Below are positions 9,964-21,576 of a stretch of 24,001 bases of DNA, one piece after another. The stretch is from Saccoglossus kowalevskii (lineage: Eukaryota > Hemichordata > Enteropneusta > Harrimaniidae): positions 1-24,001 of the forward strand of contig NW_003127753.1 of NCBI RefSeq assembly GCF_000003605.2. Reading direction: 5' to 3'. The translations under genes were made by a program, and so were the position numbers. Every line of letters starts with the position of its first letter. Within the stretch, counting starts at the first letter, position 1. The notes under the pieces were generated by a model. The model had not been told where the DNA came from. It ran no database searches and saw only the letters and a list, made by a program, of their open reading frames with translations.

Positions 9964-12900
9964 TGAATATTCGTCGCAATTGGATTTCATTTAATGCTTC
10001 GGCTAGGCAAAAAATCATGGAAAAAAGTTAGTATGTACGGTGGAATAAAAATGTTCACCAGCCCACTGCACGTGGTATTCCCAGCCGGTCTCCATGCAAG
10101 TACTAACCACGCCCGATACAGCTTAACTACAGTGATCGGACGAGAACTGGTGTATTCTGCAATGGTTTGGCAGTAGGCTGAATATTCGTCGGAATTGGAT
10201 GTACTTTAATACTTCGGCTAGGCAACAAATCCCGGGAAAAAGTTGGTATGTATGGTGGAATAAAAATGTTGATGAGCCTACTGCACGTGGTATTCCCAGC
10301 CGGTCTCCATGCAAGTACTAACCACGCCCGATGCAGCTTAACTTCAGTGATCGGACGAGAAATGGTGTATTCTGCAATGGTTTGGCAGTAGGCTGAATAT
10401 TCGTCGGAATTGGATGTTATTTAATACTTCGGCTATGCAACAAATCCCGAGAAAAAGTTGGTATGTACGGTGGAATAAAAATGTTGATGAGCCTAGACGT
10501 GGTATTCCCAGCCGGTCTCCCGTGCAAGTACTAACCACGCCCGATGCGGCTTAACTTCAGTGATCGGTCGAAAACTTGTGTACTCGGCAATGGTTTGGCA
10601 GTAGGCTGAATATTCGTCGCAATTGGATTTCATTTAATGCTTCGGCTAGGCAAAAAATCATGGAAAAAAGTTAGTATGTACGGTGGAATAAAAATGTTCA
10701 CCAGCCTACTGCACGTGGTATTCCCAGCCGGTTTCCATGCAAGTACTAACCACGCCCGATGCAGCTTAACTACAGTGATCGGACGAGAACTGGTGTATTC
10801 TGCAATGGTTTGGCAGTAGGCTGAATATTCGTCGGAATTGGATGTAATTTAATACTTCGGCTAGGCAACAAATCCCGGGAAAAAGTTGGTATGTATGGTG
10901 GAATAAAAATGTTGATGAGCCTACTGCACGTGGTATTTCCAGCCGGTCTCCATGCAAGTACTAACCACGCCCGATGCAGCTTAACTTCAGTGATCGGACG
11001 AGAACTGGTGTATTCTGCAATGGTTTGGCAGTAGGCTGAATATTCGTCGGAATTGGATGTTATTTAATACTTCGGCTAGGCAACAAGTCCCGGGAAAATG
11101 TTGGTATGTACGGTGGAATAAAAATGTTGGTGAGCCTAGACGTGGTATTCCCAGCCGGTCTCCCGTGCAAGTACTAACCACGCCCGATGCGGCTTAATTT
11201 CAGTGATCGGACGAAAACTGGTGTACTCTGCAATGGTTTGGCAGTAGGCTGAATATTCGTCGCAATTGGATTTCATTTAATGCTTCGGGTAGGCATAAAA
11301 TCATGGAAAAAATTTAGTATGTACGGTGGAATAAAAATGTTCACCAGCCTACTGCACGTTGTATTCCCAGCCAGTCTCCATGCAAGTACTAACCACGCCC
11401 GATGCAGCTTAACTTCAGTGATCGGACGAGAACTGGTGTATTCTGCAATGGTTTGGCAGTAGGCTGAATATTCGTCGGAATTGGATGTAATTTAATACTT
11501 CGGCTAGGCAACAAATCCCGGGAAAAAGTTGGTATGTACGGTGGAATAAAAATGTTGATGAGCCTAGACGTGGTATTCCCAGCCGGTCTCCCGTGCAAGT
11601 ACTAACCACGCCCGATGCGGCTTAACTTCAGTGATCGGACGAAAACTGGTGTACTCTGCAATGGTTTGGCAGTAGGCTGAATATTCGTCGCAATTGGATT
11701 TCATTTAATGCTTCGGCTAGGCAAAAAATCATGGAAAAAAGTTAGTATGTACGGTGGAATAAAAATGTTCACCAGCCTACTGCACGTGGTATTCCCAGCC
11801 GGTCTCCATGCAAGTACTAACCACGCCCGATGCAGCTTAACTACAGTGATCGGACGAGAACTGGTGTATTCTGCAATGGTTTGGCAGTAGGCTGAATATT
11901 CGTCGGAATTGGATGTAATTTAATACTTCGGCTAGGCAACAAATCCCGGGAAAAAGTTGGTATGTATGGTGGAATAAATATGTTGATGAGCCTACTGCAC
12001 GTGGTATTCCCAGCCGGTCTCCATGCAAGTACTAACCACGCCCGATGCAGCTTAACTTCAGTGATCGGACGAGAACTGGTGTATTCTGCAATGGTTTGGC
12101 AGTAGGCTGAATATTCGTCGGAATTGGATGTTATTTAATACTTCGGCTAGGCAACAAGTCCCGGGAAAAAGTTGGTATGTACGGTGGAATAGAAATGTTG
12201 GTGAGCCTAGACGTGGTATTCCCAGCCGGTCTCCCGTGCAAGTACTAACCACGCCCGATGCGGCTTAATTTCAGTGATCGGACGAAAACTGGTGTACTCT
12301 GCAATGGTTTGCCAGTAGGCTGAATATTCGTCGCAATTGGATTTCATTTAATGCTTCGGGTAGGCAAAAAATCATGGATAAATTTAGTATGTACGGTGGA
12401 ATAAAAATGTTCACCAGCCTACTGCACGTGGTATTCCCAGCCAGTCTCCATGCAAGTACTAACCACGCCCGATGCAGCTTAACTTCAGTGATCGGACGAG
12501 AACTGGTGTATTCTGCAATGGTTTGGCAGTAGGCTGAATATTTGTCGGAATTGGATGTAATTTAATACTTCGGCTAGGCAACAAATCCCGGGAAAATGTT
12601 GGTATGTACGGTGGAATAAAAATGTTGATAAGCCTACTGCACGTGGTAATCCCAGCTGGTCTCCATGCAAGTACTAACCACGCCCGATGCAGCTTAACTT
12701 CAGTGATCGGACGAGAACTGGTGTATTCTGCAATGGTTTGGCACTAGGCTGAATATTCGTAAGAATTGGATGTCGTTTAACGTTTCGGCTAGGCAACAAA
12801 TCCCGGAAAAAAGTTAGTATGTATGGTGGAATGAAAATGTTGATGAGCCTACTGCACGTGGTATTCACAGCCGGTCTCCCGTGCAAGTACTAACCACGCC

Positions 12901-13062
12901 CGATGCGGCTTAACTTCAGTGCTGGGACGAGAACTGGTGTACTCTGCAATGGTTTGGCAGTAGGCTGAATATTCGTCGGAAATGGATGTAATTTAATACT
13001 TCGGCTAGGCAACAAATCCCGGAAAAAAGTTAGTATGTATGGTGGAATGAAAATGTTGATAA

Positions 13063-13181
13063 GCCTACTGCACGTGGTATTCCCAGCCGGTCTCCCATGC
13101 AAGTACTAACCATGCCCGATGCAGATTAACTTCAGTGATCGGACGAGAACTGGTGTATTCTGCAATGGTTTGGCAGTAGGC
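13063..13181 (-). rRNA. 5S rRNA-like unit, one of the most intact copies
   Basis: This 119-bp copy keeps both strands of helix I (GCCTACTGC and GCAGTAGGC, a perfect 9-bp pairing), the helix III strands (CAGT and ACTG), the full GGGAGACC of the helix IV hairpin, both loop E strands (TTAGTAC, GGGAATACC) and CGTGGT/ACCACG-type helix V apart from one change. Against the majority of copies I see only two substitutions, both in or near the A box (AATCTG for AAGCTG, CATGG for CGTGG). In cells 5S rRNA is a structural RNA of the large ribosomal subunit and binds uL18, uL5 and TFIIIA. I cannot tell whether this copy is expressed. I set the start at the G of GCCTAC and the end at the C of GTAGGC by analogy with metazoan 5S rRNA; one or two 3' T residues could belong to the mature RNA. 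Confidence 0.7.
13083..13127 (-). promoter_or_regulatory. Internal control region (A box to C box) of a 5S-like unit
   Basis: In 5S genes TFIIIA binds an internal control region covering roughly RNA positions 50-97. Here it runs from AATCTGCATCGGGCATGG (A box, 13127-13110) through TTAGTAC to TTGCATGGGAGACCGGCTGG (C box, 13102-13083). The C box differs from the usual TTGGATGGGAGACCGCCTGG at two positions that pair with each other in helix IV. The A box has two changes private to this and a few related copies. Factor binding is inferred from the family, not shown. Confidence 0.6.
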
Positions 13182-13206
13182 TGAATATTCATCGGAATTG
13201 GATGTA

Positions 13207-13213
13207 ATTTAAT
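13207..13213 (-). promoter_or_regulatory. TATA-like element about -30 of a 5S-like unit
   Basis: ATTAAAT on the minus strand occupies -32 to -26 relative to the GCCTAC start of the unit ending at 13181. The same element at the same distance is present in most spacers of the array, for example 310-316 for the unit 166-284. AT-rich elements near -30 are known upstream of 5S genes of several animals and plants. In spacers of the gtaagaattgg type, such as near 5250, it is weakened to GTTAAAC. Confidence 0.5.
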
Positions 13214-13278
13214 ACTTCGGCTAGGCAACAAATCCCGGGAAAAAGTTGGTATGTACGGTGGAATAAAAATATTGATGA

Positions 13279-13396
13279 GCCTACTGCACGTGGTATTCCC
13301 AGCCGGTCTCCATGCAAGTACTAACCACGCCCGATGCAGCTTAACTTCAGTGATCGGACGAGAACTGGTGTATTCTGCAATGGTTTGGCAGTAGGC
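13279..13396 (-). pseudogene. 5S-like unit with one-base C-box deletion (class II example)
   Basis: This 118-bp copy agrees with the majority at essentially every position except one: the G run of ATGGGAGACC is ATGGAGACC. That removes one base at the closing of the helix IV hairpin loop and in the TFIIIA C box. I count about 28 copies with this loss: 383, 814, 1242, 2305, 2520, 2948, 7046, 7693, 7909, 8772, 9201, 10061, 10276, 10704, 10919, 11347, 11775, 11990, 12417, 12632, 13279, 13494, 13922, 14350, 14565, 17579, 18007 and 22968. The loss is probably damaging, but the call of pseudogene is inference. Confidence 0.6.
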
Positions 13397-14895
13397 TGAA
13401 TATTCGTCGGAATTGGATGTAATTTAATACTTCGGCTAGGCAACAAATCCCGGGAAAATGTTGGTATGTACGGTGGAATAAAAATGTTGATGAGCCTACT
13501 GCACGTGGTATTCCCAGCCGGTCTCCATGCAAGTACTAACCACGCCCGATGCAGCTTAACTTCAGTGATCGGAAGAGAACTGGTGTATTCTGCAATGGTT
13601 TGGCAGTAGGCTGAATATTCGTCGGAATTGGATGTTATTTAATACTTCGGCTAGGCAACAAATCCCGGGAAAAAGTTGGTATGTACGGTGGAATAAAAAT
13701 GTTGATGAGCCTAGACGTGGTATTCCCAGCCAGTCTCCCGTGCAAGTACTAACCATGCCCGATGCGGCTTAACTTCAGTGATCGGACGAAAACTGGTGTA
13801 CTCTGCAATGGTTTGGCAGTAGGCTGAATATTCGTCGCAATTGGATTTCATTTAATGCTTCGGCTAGGCAAAAAATCATGGAAAAAAGTTAGTATGTACG
13901 GTGGAATAAAAATGTTCACCAGCCTACTGCACGTGGTATTCCCAGCCGGTCTCCATGCAAGTACTAACCACGCCCGATGCAGCTTAACTACAGTGATCGG
14001 ACGAGAACTGGTGTATTCTGCAATGGTTTGGCAGTAGGCTGAATATTCATCGGAATTGGATGTCATTTAATGCTTCGTCTAGGCAACAAATCCCGGGAAA
14101 AAGTTGGTATGTACGGTGGAATAAAAATGTTGATGAGCCTAGACGTGGTATTCCCAGCCGGTCTCCCGTGCAAGTACTAACCACGCCCGATGCGGCTTAA
14201 CTTCAGTGATCGGACGAAAACTGGTGTACTCTGCAATGGTTTGGCAGTAGGCTGAATATTCGTCGCAATTGGATTTCATTTAATGCTTCGGCTAGGCAAA
14301 AAATCATGGAAAAAAGTTAGTATGTACGGTGGAATAAAAATGTTCACAAGCCTACTGCACGTGGTATTCCCAGCCGGTCTCCATGCAAGTACTAACCACG
14401 CCCAATGAAGCTTAACTTCAGTGATCAGACGAGAACTGGTGTACTCTGCAATGGTTTGGCAGTAGGCTGAATATTCGTCGGAATTGGATGTAATTTAATA
14501 CTTCGGCTAGGCAACAAATCCCGGGAAAAAGTTTGTATGTACGGTGGAATAAAAATGTTGATAAGCCTACTGCACGTGGTATTCCCAGCCGGTCTCCATG
14601 CAAGTACTAACCACGCCCGATGCAGCTTAACTTCAGTAATCGGACGAGAATTGGTGTATTCTGCAATGGTTTGGCAGTAGGCTGAATATTCGTCGGAATT
14701 GGATGTAATTTAATACTTCGGCTAGGCAACAAATCCCGGGAAAAAGTTGGTATGTACGGTGGAATAAAAATGTTGATGAGCCTGGACGTGGTATTCCCAG
14801 CCGGTCTCCCGTGCAAGTACTAACCACGCTCGATGCGGCTTAACTTCAGTAATGGGACGAGAACTGGTGTATTCTGCAATGGTTTGGCAGTAGGC

Positions 14896-17268
14896 TGAAT
14901 ATTCGTCCGAATTGTATGTCATTTAATGCTTCGTCTAGGCAAAAAATCATGGGAAAAAGTTAGTATGTACGATGAAATAAAAATGTTGATAAGCCTACTG
15001 CACGTGGTATTCTTAGCCGGTCTCCCAAGCAAGTACTATCCACGCCCGATGCAGCTTAACTTCAGTGATCGGACGAGAACTGGTGTATTCTGCAATGGAT
15101 TGGCAGTAGGCTGAATTTTCGACGCAATTGGATGTCATTTAATGCTTCGGCTAGACAAAAAATCCCGGGAAAAAGTTAGTATGTACGGTGGAATAAAAAT
15201 GTTAATGTGCCTACTGCACGTGATATTCTCAGCCGGTCTCCCATGCAAGTACTAACCACGTCCGGTGAGCTTAACTTCAGTGATCGGACGAGAACTGGTG
15301 TATTCTGCAATGGTTTGTCAGTAGGCTGAAAATTAGTCGGAATTAGATGACATTTAATGCTTCGGCTAGGCAAACAATCATGGAAAAAACTTAGTATGTA
15401 ATGTGGAATAAAAATGTTGATGAGCCTACTGCACGTGGTATTCTCAGCCGGTCTCCCATGCAAGTACTATCCACGCTCGATGCAGCTTAACTTCAGTGAT
15501 CGGACGAGAACTTGTGTATTCTGCAATGGTTTGGCAGTAGGCTGAATATTCGTCCGAATTGTATGTCATTTAATGCTTCGTCTAGGCAAAAAATCATGGG
15601 AAAAAGTTAGTATGTACGGTGAAATAAAAATGTCAAAGAGCCTACTGCACGTGGTATTCTCAGCCGGTCTCCCATGCAAGTACTATCCACGCCCGATGCA
15701 GCTTAACTTCAGTGATCAGACGAGAACTGGTGTATTCTGCAATGGATTGGCAGTAGGCTGAATTTTCGTCGGAATTGGATGTCATTTAATGCTTCGGCTA
15801 GGCAAAAAATACCGGGAAAAAGTTAGTATGTACGGTGGAATAAAAATGTTAATGTGCCTACTGCACGTGATATTCTCAGCCGGTCTCCCATGCAAGTACT
15901 AACCACGTCCGGTGAGCTTAACTTCAGTGATCGGACGAGAACTGGTATATTCTGCAATGGTTTGTCAGTAGGCTGAAAATTCGTCGGAATTAGATGACAT
16001 TTAATGCTTCGGCTAGGCAAACAATCATGGAAAAAAGTTAGTATGTAATGTGGAATAAAAATGTTGATAAGCCTACTGCATGTGGTATTCTCAGCCGGTC
16101 TCCCATGCAAGTACTATCCACGCTCGATGCAGCTTAACTTCAGTGATCGGACGAGAACTGGTGTATTCTACAATGGTTTGGCAGTAGGCTGAATATTCGT
16201 CCGAATTGTATGTCATTTAATGCTTCGTCTAGGCAAAAAATCATGGGAAAAAGTTTGTATGTACGGTGAAATAAAAATGTCGAAGAGCCTACTGCACGTG
16301 GTATTCTCAGCCGGTCTCCCATGCAAGTACTATCCACGCCCGATGCAGCTTAACTTCAGTGATCGGACGAGAACTGGTGTATTCTGCAATGGATTGGCAG
16401 TAGGCTGAATTTTCGTCGGAATTGGATGTCATTTAATGCTTTGGCTAGGCAAAAAATACCGGGAAAAAGTTAGTATGTACGGTGGAATAAAAATGTTAAT
16501 GTGCCTACTGCACGTGATATTCTCAGCCTGTCTTCCATGCAAGTTCTAACCACGTCCGGTGAGCTTAACTTCAGTGATCGGATGAGAACTGGTGTATTCT
16601 GCAATGGTTTGTCAGTAGGCTGAAAATTCGTCGGAATTGGATGTCATTTAATGCTACGGCAAGGCAAAAAATCACGAGAAACATTTAGTATGTAATGTGG
16701 AATAAAAATGTTGATAAGCCTACTGCACGTCGTATTCCCAGCCGGTCTCCCATGCAAGTACTAACCACGCCCGATGCAGCTTAACTTCAGTGATCGGACG
16801 AGAACTTGTGTGTTCTGAAATGGTTTGGCACTAGGCTGAATATTCGTAAGAATTGGATGTCGTTTAACGTTTTGGCTAGGCAACAAATCCCGGAAAAAAG
16901 TTAGTATGTACGGTGGAATGAAAATGTTGATGAGCCTACTGCACGTGGTATTCCCAGCCGGTCTCCCGTGCAAGTACTAACCACGCCCGATGCGGCTTAA
17001 CTTCAGTGATGGGACGAGAATTGGTGTACTCTGCAATGGTTTGGCAGTAGGATGAATATTCGTCGGAATTAGATGTAATTTAATACTTCGGCTAGGCAAC
17101 AAATCCCGGGAAAAAGTTGGTATGTACGGTGGAATAAAAATGTTGATAAGCCTACTGCACGTGGTATTCCAAGCCGGTCTCCCATGCAAGTACTAACCAT
17201 GCCCGATGCAGATTAACTTCAGTGATCGGACGAGAACTGGTGTATTCTGCAATGGTTTGGCAGTAGGC
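14896..17268 (-). repeat. Array region 5: second copy of the large block
   Basis: The 11 units are at 14993-15111, 15209-15326, 15424-15542, 15640-15758, 15856-15973, 16071-16189, 16287-16405, 16503-16620, 16718-16836, 16934-17052 and 17150-17268. From about 15154 on, it follows 3540-5660 unit by unit with a constant shift of 11614 bp, including the order of spacer types and the damaged A-box units (15209, 15856, 16503). Scattered private substitutions, for example the last base of 16934-17052 (plus strand gtaggatg), show that it is an old duplication and not an exact assembly duplicate. Similarity to region 2 breaks off near 17270, where the spacer becomes the cgtcgg type. Confidence 0.9.
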
Positions 17269-18124
17269 TGAATATTCGTCGGAATTGGATGTTATTTAAT
17301 ACTTCGGCTAGGCAACAAATCCCGGGAAAAAGTTGGTATGTACGGTGGAATAAAAATGTTGATGAGCCTAGACGTGGTATTCCCAGCCGGTCTCCCGTGC
17401 AAGTACTAACCATGCCCGATGCGGCTTAACTTCAGTGATCGGACGAAAACTCGTGTACTCTGCAATGGTTTGGCAGTAGGCTGAATATTCGTCGCAATTG
17501 GATTTCATTTAATGCTTCGGCTAGGCAAAAAATCATGGAAAAAAGTTAGTATGTACGGTGGAATAAAAATGTTCACCAGCCTACTGCACGTGGTATTCTC
17601 AGCCGGTCTCCATGCAAGTACTAACCACGCCCGATGCAGCTTAACTACAGTGATCGGACGAGAACTGGTGTATTCTGCAATGGTTTGGCAGTAGGCTGAA
17701 TATTCATCGGAATTGGATGTCATTTAATGCTTCGTCTAGGCAACAAATCCCGGGAAAAAGTTGGTATGTACGGTGGAATAAAAATGTTGATGAGCCTAGA
17801 CGTGGTATTCCCAGCCGGTCTCCCGTGCAAGTACTAACCACGCCCGATGCGGCTTAACTTCAGTGATCGGACGAAAACTGGTGTACTCTGCAATGGTTTG
17901 GCAGTAGGCTGAATATTCGTCGCAATTGGATTTCATTTAATGCTTCGGCTAGGCAAAAAATCATGGAAAAAAGTTAGTATGTACGGTGGAATAAAAATGT
18001 TCACAAGCCTACTGCACGTGGTATTCCCAGCCGGTCTCCATGCAAGTACTAACCACGCCCAATGAAGCTTAACTTCAGTGATCAGACGAGAACTGGTGTA
18101 CTCTGCAATGGTTTGGCAGTAGGC
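17269..18124 (-). repeat. Array region 6: four-unit insert of region 4 type
   Basis: The four units, 17366-17481, 17579-17696, 17794-17909 and 18007-18124, match 13709-14467 in order with a shift of 3657 bp (17 monomers). They alternate between the three-base helix I-deleted class (17366, 17794) and the one-base C-box-deleted class (17579, 18007). All four are damaged. The insert separates two copies of the larger block and marks one junction of the segmental rearrangement. Confidence 0.88.
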
Positions 18125-21100
18125 TGAATATTCGTCCGAATTGTATGTCATTTAATGCTTCGTCTAGGCAAAAAATCATGGGAAAAAGTTAGTATGTACG
18201 ATGAAATAAAAATGTTGATAAGCCTACTGCACGTGGTATTCTTAGCCGGTCTCCCATGCAAGTACTATCCACGCCCGATGCAGCTTAACTTCAGTGATCG
18301 GACGAGAACTGGTGTATTCTGCAATGGATTGGCAGTACGCTGAATTATCGACGCAATTGGATGTCATTTAATGCTTCGGCTAGGCAAAAAATCCCTGGAA
18401 AAAGTTAGTATGTACGGTGGAATAAAAATGTTAATGTGCCTACTGCACGTGATATTCTCAGCCGGTCTCCCATGCAAGTACTAACCACGTCCGGTGAGCT
18501 TAACTTCAGTGATCGAACGAGAACTGGTGTATTCTGCAATGGTTTGTCAGTAGGCTGAAAATTCGTCGGAATTAGATGACATTTAATGCTTCGGCTAGGC
18601 AAACAATCATGGAAAAAAGTTAGTATGTAATGTGGAATAAAAATGTTGATGAGCCTACTGCACGTGGTATTCTCAGCCGGTCTCCCATGCAAGTACTATC
18701 CACGCTCGATGCAGCTTAACTTCAGTGATCGGACGAGAACTTGTGTATTCTGCAATGGTTTGGCAGTAGGCTGAATATTCGTCCGAATTGTATGTCATTT
18801 AATGCTTCGTCTAGGCAAAAAATCATGGGAAAAAGTTAGTATGTTCGGTGAAATAAAAATGTCGAAGAGCCTACTGCACGTGGTATTCTCAGCCGGTCTC
18901 CCATGCAAGTACTATCCACGCCCGATGCAGCTTAACTTCAGTGATCAGACGAGAACTGGTGTATTCTGCAATGGATTGGCAGTAGGCTGAATTTTCGTCG
19001 GAATTGGATGTCATTTAATGCTTCGGCTAGGCAAAAAATACCGGGAAAAAGTTAGTATGTACGGTGGAATAAAAATGTTAATGTGCCTACTGCACGTGAT
19101 ATTCTCAGCCGGTCTCCCATGCAAGTACTAACCACGTCCGGTGAGCTTAACTTCAGTGATCTTACGAGAACTGGTGTATTCTGCAATGGTTTGTCAGTAG
19201 GCTGAAAATTCGTCGGAATTAGATGACATTTAATGCTTCGGCTAGGCAAACAATCATGGAAAAAAGTTAGTATGTAATGTGGAATAAAAATGTTGATGAG
19301 GCTACTGCATGTGGTATTCTCAGCCGGTCTCCCATGCAAGTACTATTCACGCTCGATGCAGCTTAACTTCAGTGATCGGACGAGAACTGGTGTATTCTGC
19401 AATGGTTTGGCAGTAGGCTGAGAATTCGTCCGAATTGTATGTCATTTAATGCTTCGTCTAGGCAAAAAATCATGGGAAAAAGTTTGTATGTACGGTGAAA
19501 TAAAAATGTCGAAGAGCCTACTGCACGTGGTATTCTCAGCCGGTCTCCCATGCAAGTACTATCCACGCCCGATGCAGCTTAACTTCAGTGATCGGACGAG
19601 AACTGGTGTATTCTGCAATGGATTGGCAGTAGGCTGAATTTTCGTCGGAATTGGATGTCATTTAATGCTTCGGCTAGGCAAAAAATACCGGGAAAAAGTT
19701 AGTATGTACGGTGGAATAAAAATTTTAATGTGCCTACTGCACGTGATATTCTCAGCCTGTCTTCCATGCAAGTTCTAACCACGTCCGGTGCGCTTAACTT
19801 CAGTGATCGGATGAGAACTGGTGTATTCTGCAATGGTTTGTCAGTAGGCTGAAAATTCGTCAGAATTGGATGTCATTTAATGCTACGGCAAGGCAAAAAA
19901 TCACGAGAAACATTTAGTATGTAATGTGGAATGAAAATGTTGATAAGCCTACTGCACGTCGTATTCCCAGCCGGTCTCCCATGCAAGTACTAACCACGCC
20001 CGATGCAGCTTAACTTCAGTGATCGGACGAGAACTTGTGTGATCTGCAATGGTTTGGCACTAGGCTGAATATTCGTAAGAATTGGATGTCGTTTAACGTT
20101 TTGGCTAGGCAACAAATCCCGGAAAAAAGTTAGTATGTACGGTGGAATGAAAATGTTGATGAGCCTACTGCACGTGGTATTCCCAGCCGGTCTCCCGTGC
20201 AAGTACTAACCACGCCCGATGCGGCTTAACTTCAGTGATGGGACGAGAATTGGTGTACTCTGCAATGGTTTGGCAGTAGGCTGAATATTCGTCGGAATTG
20301 GATGTAATTAAATACTTCGGCTAGGCAACAAATCCCGGGAAAAAGTTGGTATGTTCGGTGGAATAAAAATGTTGATAAGCCTACTGCACGTGGTATTCCA
20401 AGCCGGTCTCCCATGCAAGTACTAACCATGCCCGATGCAGATTAACTTCAGTGATCGGACGAGAACTGGTGTATTCTGCAATGGTTTGGCAGTAGGCTGA
20501 ATATTCGTCCGAATTGTATGTCATTTAATGCTTCGTCTAGGCAAAAAATCATGGGGAAAAGTTTGTATGTACGGTGAAATAAAAATGTCGAAGAGCCTAC
20601 TGCACGTGGTATTCTCAGCCAGTCTCCCATGCAAGTACTATCCACGCCCGATGCAGCTTAACTTCAGTGATCAGACGAGAACTGGTGTATTCTGCAATGG
20701 ATTGGCAGTAGGCTGAATTTTCGTCGGAATTGGATGTCATTTAATGCTTCGGCTAGGCAAAAAATACCGGGAAAAAGTTAGTATGTACGGTGGAATAAAA
20801 ATGTTAATGTGCCTACTGCACGTGATATTCTCAGCCGGTCTCCCATGCAAGTACTATCCACGCCCGATGCAGCTTAACTTCAGTGATCGGACGAGAACTG
20901 GTGTATTCTGCAATGGATTGGCAGTAGGCTGAATTTTCGTCGGAATTGGATGTCATTTAATGCTTCGGCTAGGCAAAAAATACCGGGAAAAAGTTAGTAT
21001 GTACGGTGGAATAAAAATGTTAATGTGCCTACTGCACGTGATATTCTCAGCCTGTCTTCCATGCAAGTTCTAACCACGTCCGGTGCGCTTAACTTCAGTG

Positions 21101-21576
21101 ATCGGATGAGAACTGGTGTATTCTGCAATGGTTTGTCAGTAGGCTGAAAATTCGTCAGAATTGGATGTCATTTAATGCTACGGCAAGGCAAAAAATCACG
21201 AGAAACATTTAGTATGTAATGTGGAATAAAAATGTTGATAAGCCTACTGCACGTCGTATTCCCAGCCGGTCTCCCATGCAAGTACTAACCACGCCCGATG
21301 CAGCTTAACTTCAGTGATCGGACGAGAACTTGTGTGATCTGCAATGGTTTGGCACTAGGCTGAATATTCGTAAGAATTGGATGTCGTTTAACGTTTTGGC
21401 TAGGCAACAAATCCCGGAAAAAAGTTAGTATGTACGGTGGAATGAAAATGTTGATGAGCCTACTGCACGTGGTATTCCCAGCCGGTCTCCCGTGCAAGTA
21501 CTAACCACGCCCGATGCGGCTTAACTTCAGTGATGGGACGAGAATTGGTGTACTCTGCAATGGTTTGGCAGTAGGC
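18125..21576 (-). repeat. Array region 7: third and longest copy of the large block
   Basis: The 16 units are at 18222-18340, 18438-18555, 18653-18771, 18869-18987, 19085-19202, 19300-19418, 19516-19634, 19732-19849, 19947-20065, 20163-20281, 20379-20497, 20595-20713, 20811-20929, 21027-21144, 21242-21360 and 21458-21576. It follows 14890-17268 with a shift of 3229 bp up to about 20497, and region 2 with a shift of 14843 bp up to about 21313. It therefore keeps the right half of the block that region 5 lacks. Units 18438, 19085, 19732 and 21027 are of the damaged A-box class. Unit 18222-18340 has GCGTAC at its 5' end instead of GCCTAC. Confidence 0.9.

Larger units (their letters stand above)
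8675..14895 (-). repeat. Array region 4: alternating damaged subfamilies in short higher-order repeats
   Basis: The 29 units are at 8772-8889, 8987-9102, 9201-9318, 9416-9534, 9632-9750, 9848-9963, 10061-10178, 10276-10393, 10491-10606, 10704-10821, 10919-11036, 11134-11249, 11347-11464, 11562-11677, 11775-11892, 11990-12107, 12205-12320, 12417-12534, 12632-12749, 12847-12965, 13063-13181, 13279-13396, 13494-13611, 13709-13824, 13922-14039, 14137-14252, 14350-14467, 14565-14682 and 14780-14895. Only 9416, 9632, 12847 and 13063 keep the full 119 bp. From 9848 to 11464 the pattern is helix I-deleted unit, then two C-box-deleted units, repeated every 643 bp; it then continues after one unit has dropped out (shift of 1071 bp from 10704 to 11775). 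Confidence 0.9.

Noticed and set aside
13066-13080. CACGTG palindrome (E-box-like) near the RNA 3' end in most copies
   Set aside because: It is explained by the helix V/helix I sequence of the 5S-like RNA and shifts or disappears in damaged copies; there is no independent evidence for a transcription factor site.
3540-21313. Block copies as exact false duplications made by the assembler
   Set aside because: The copies differ by scattered private substitutions and by local gains and losses of units, which an assembler duplication would not create; long-read support would still be useful.
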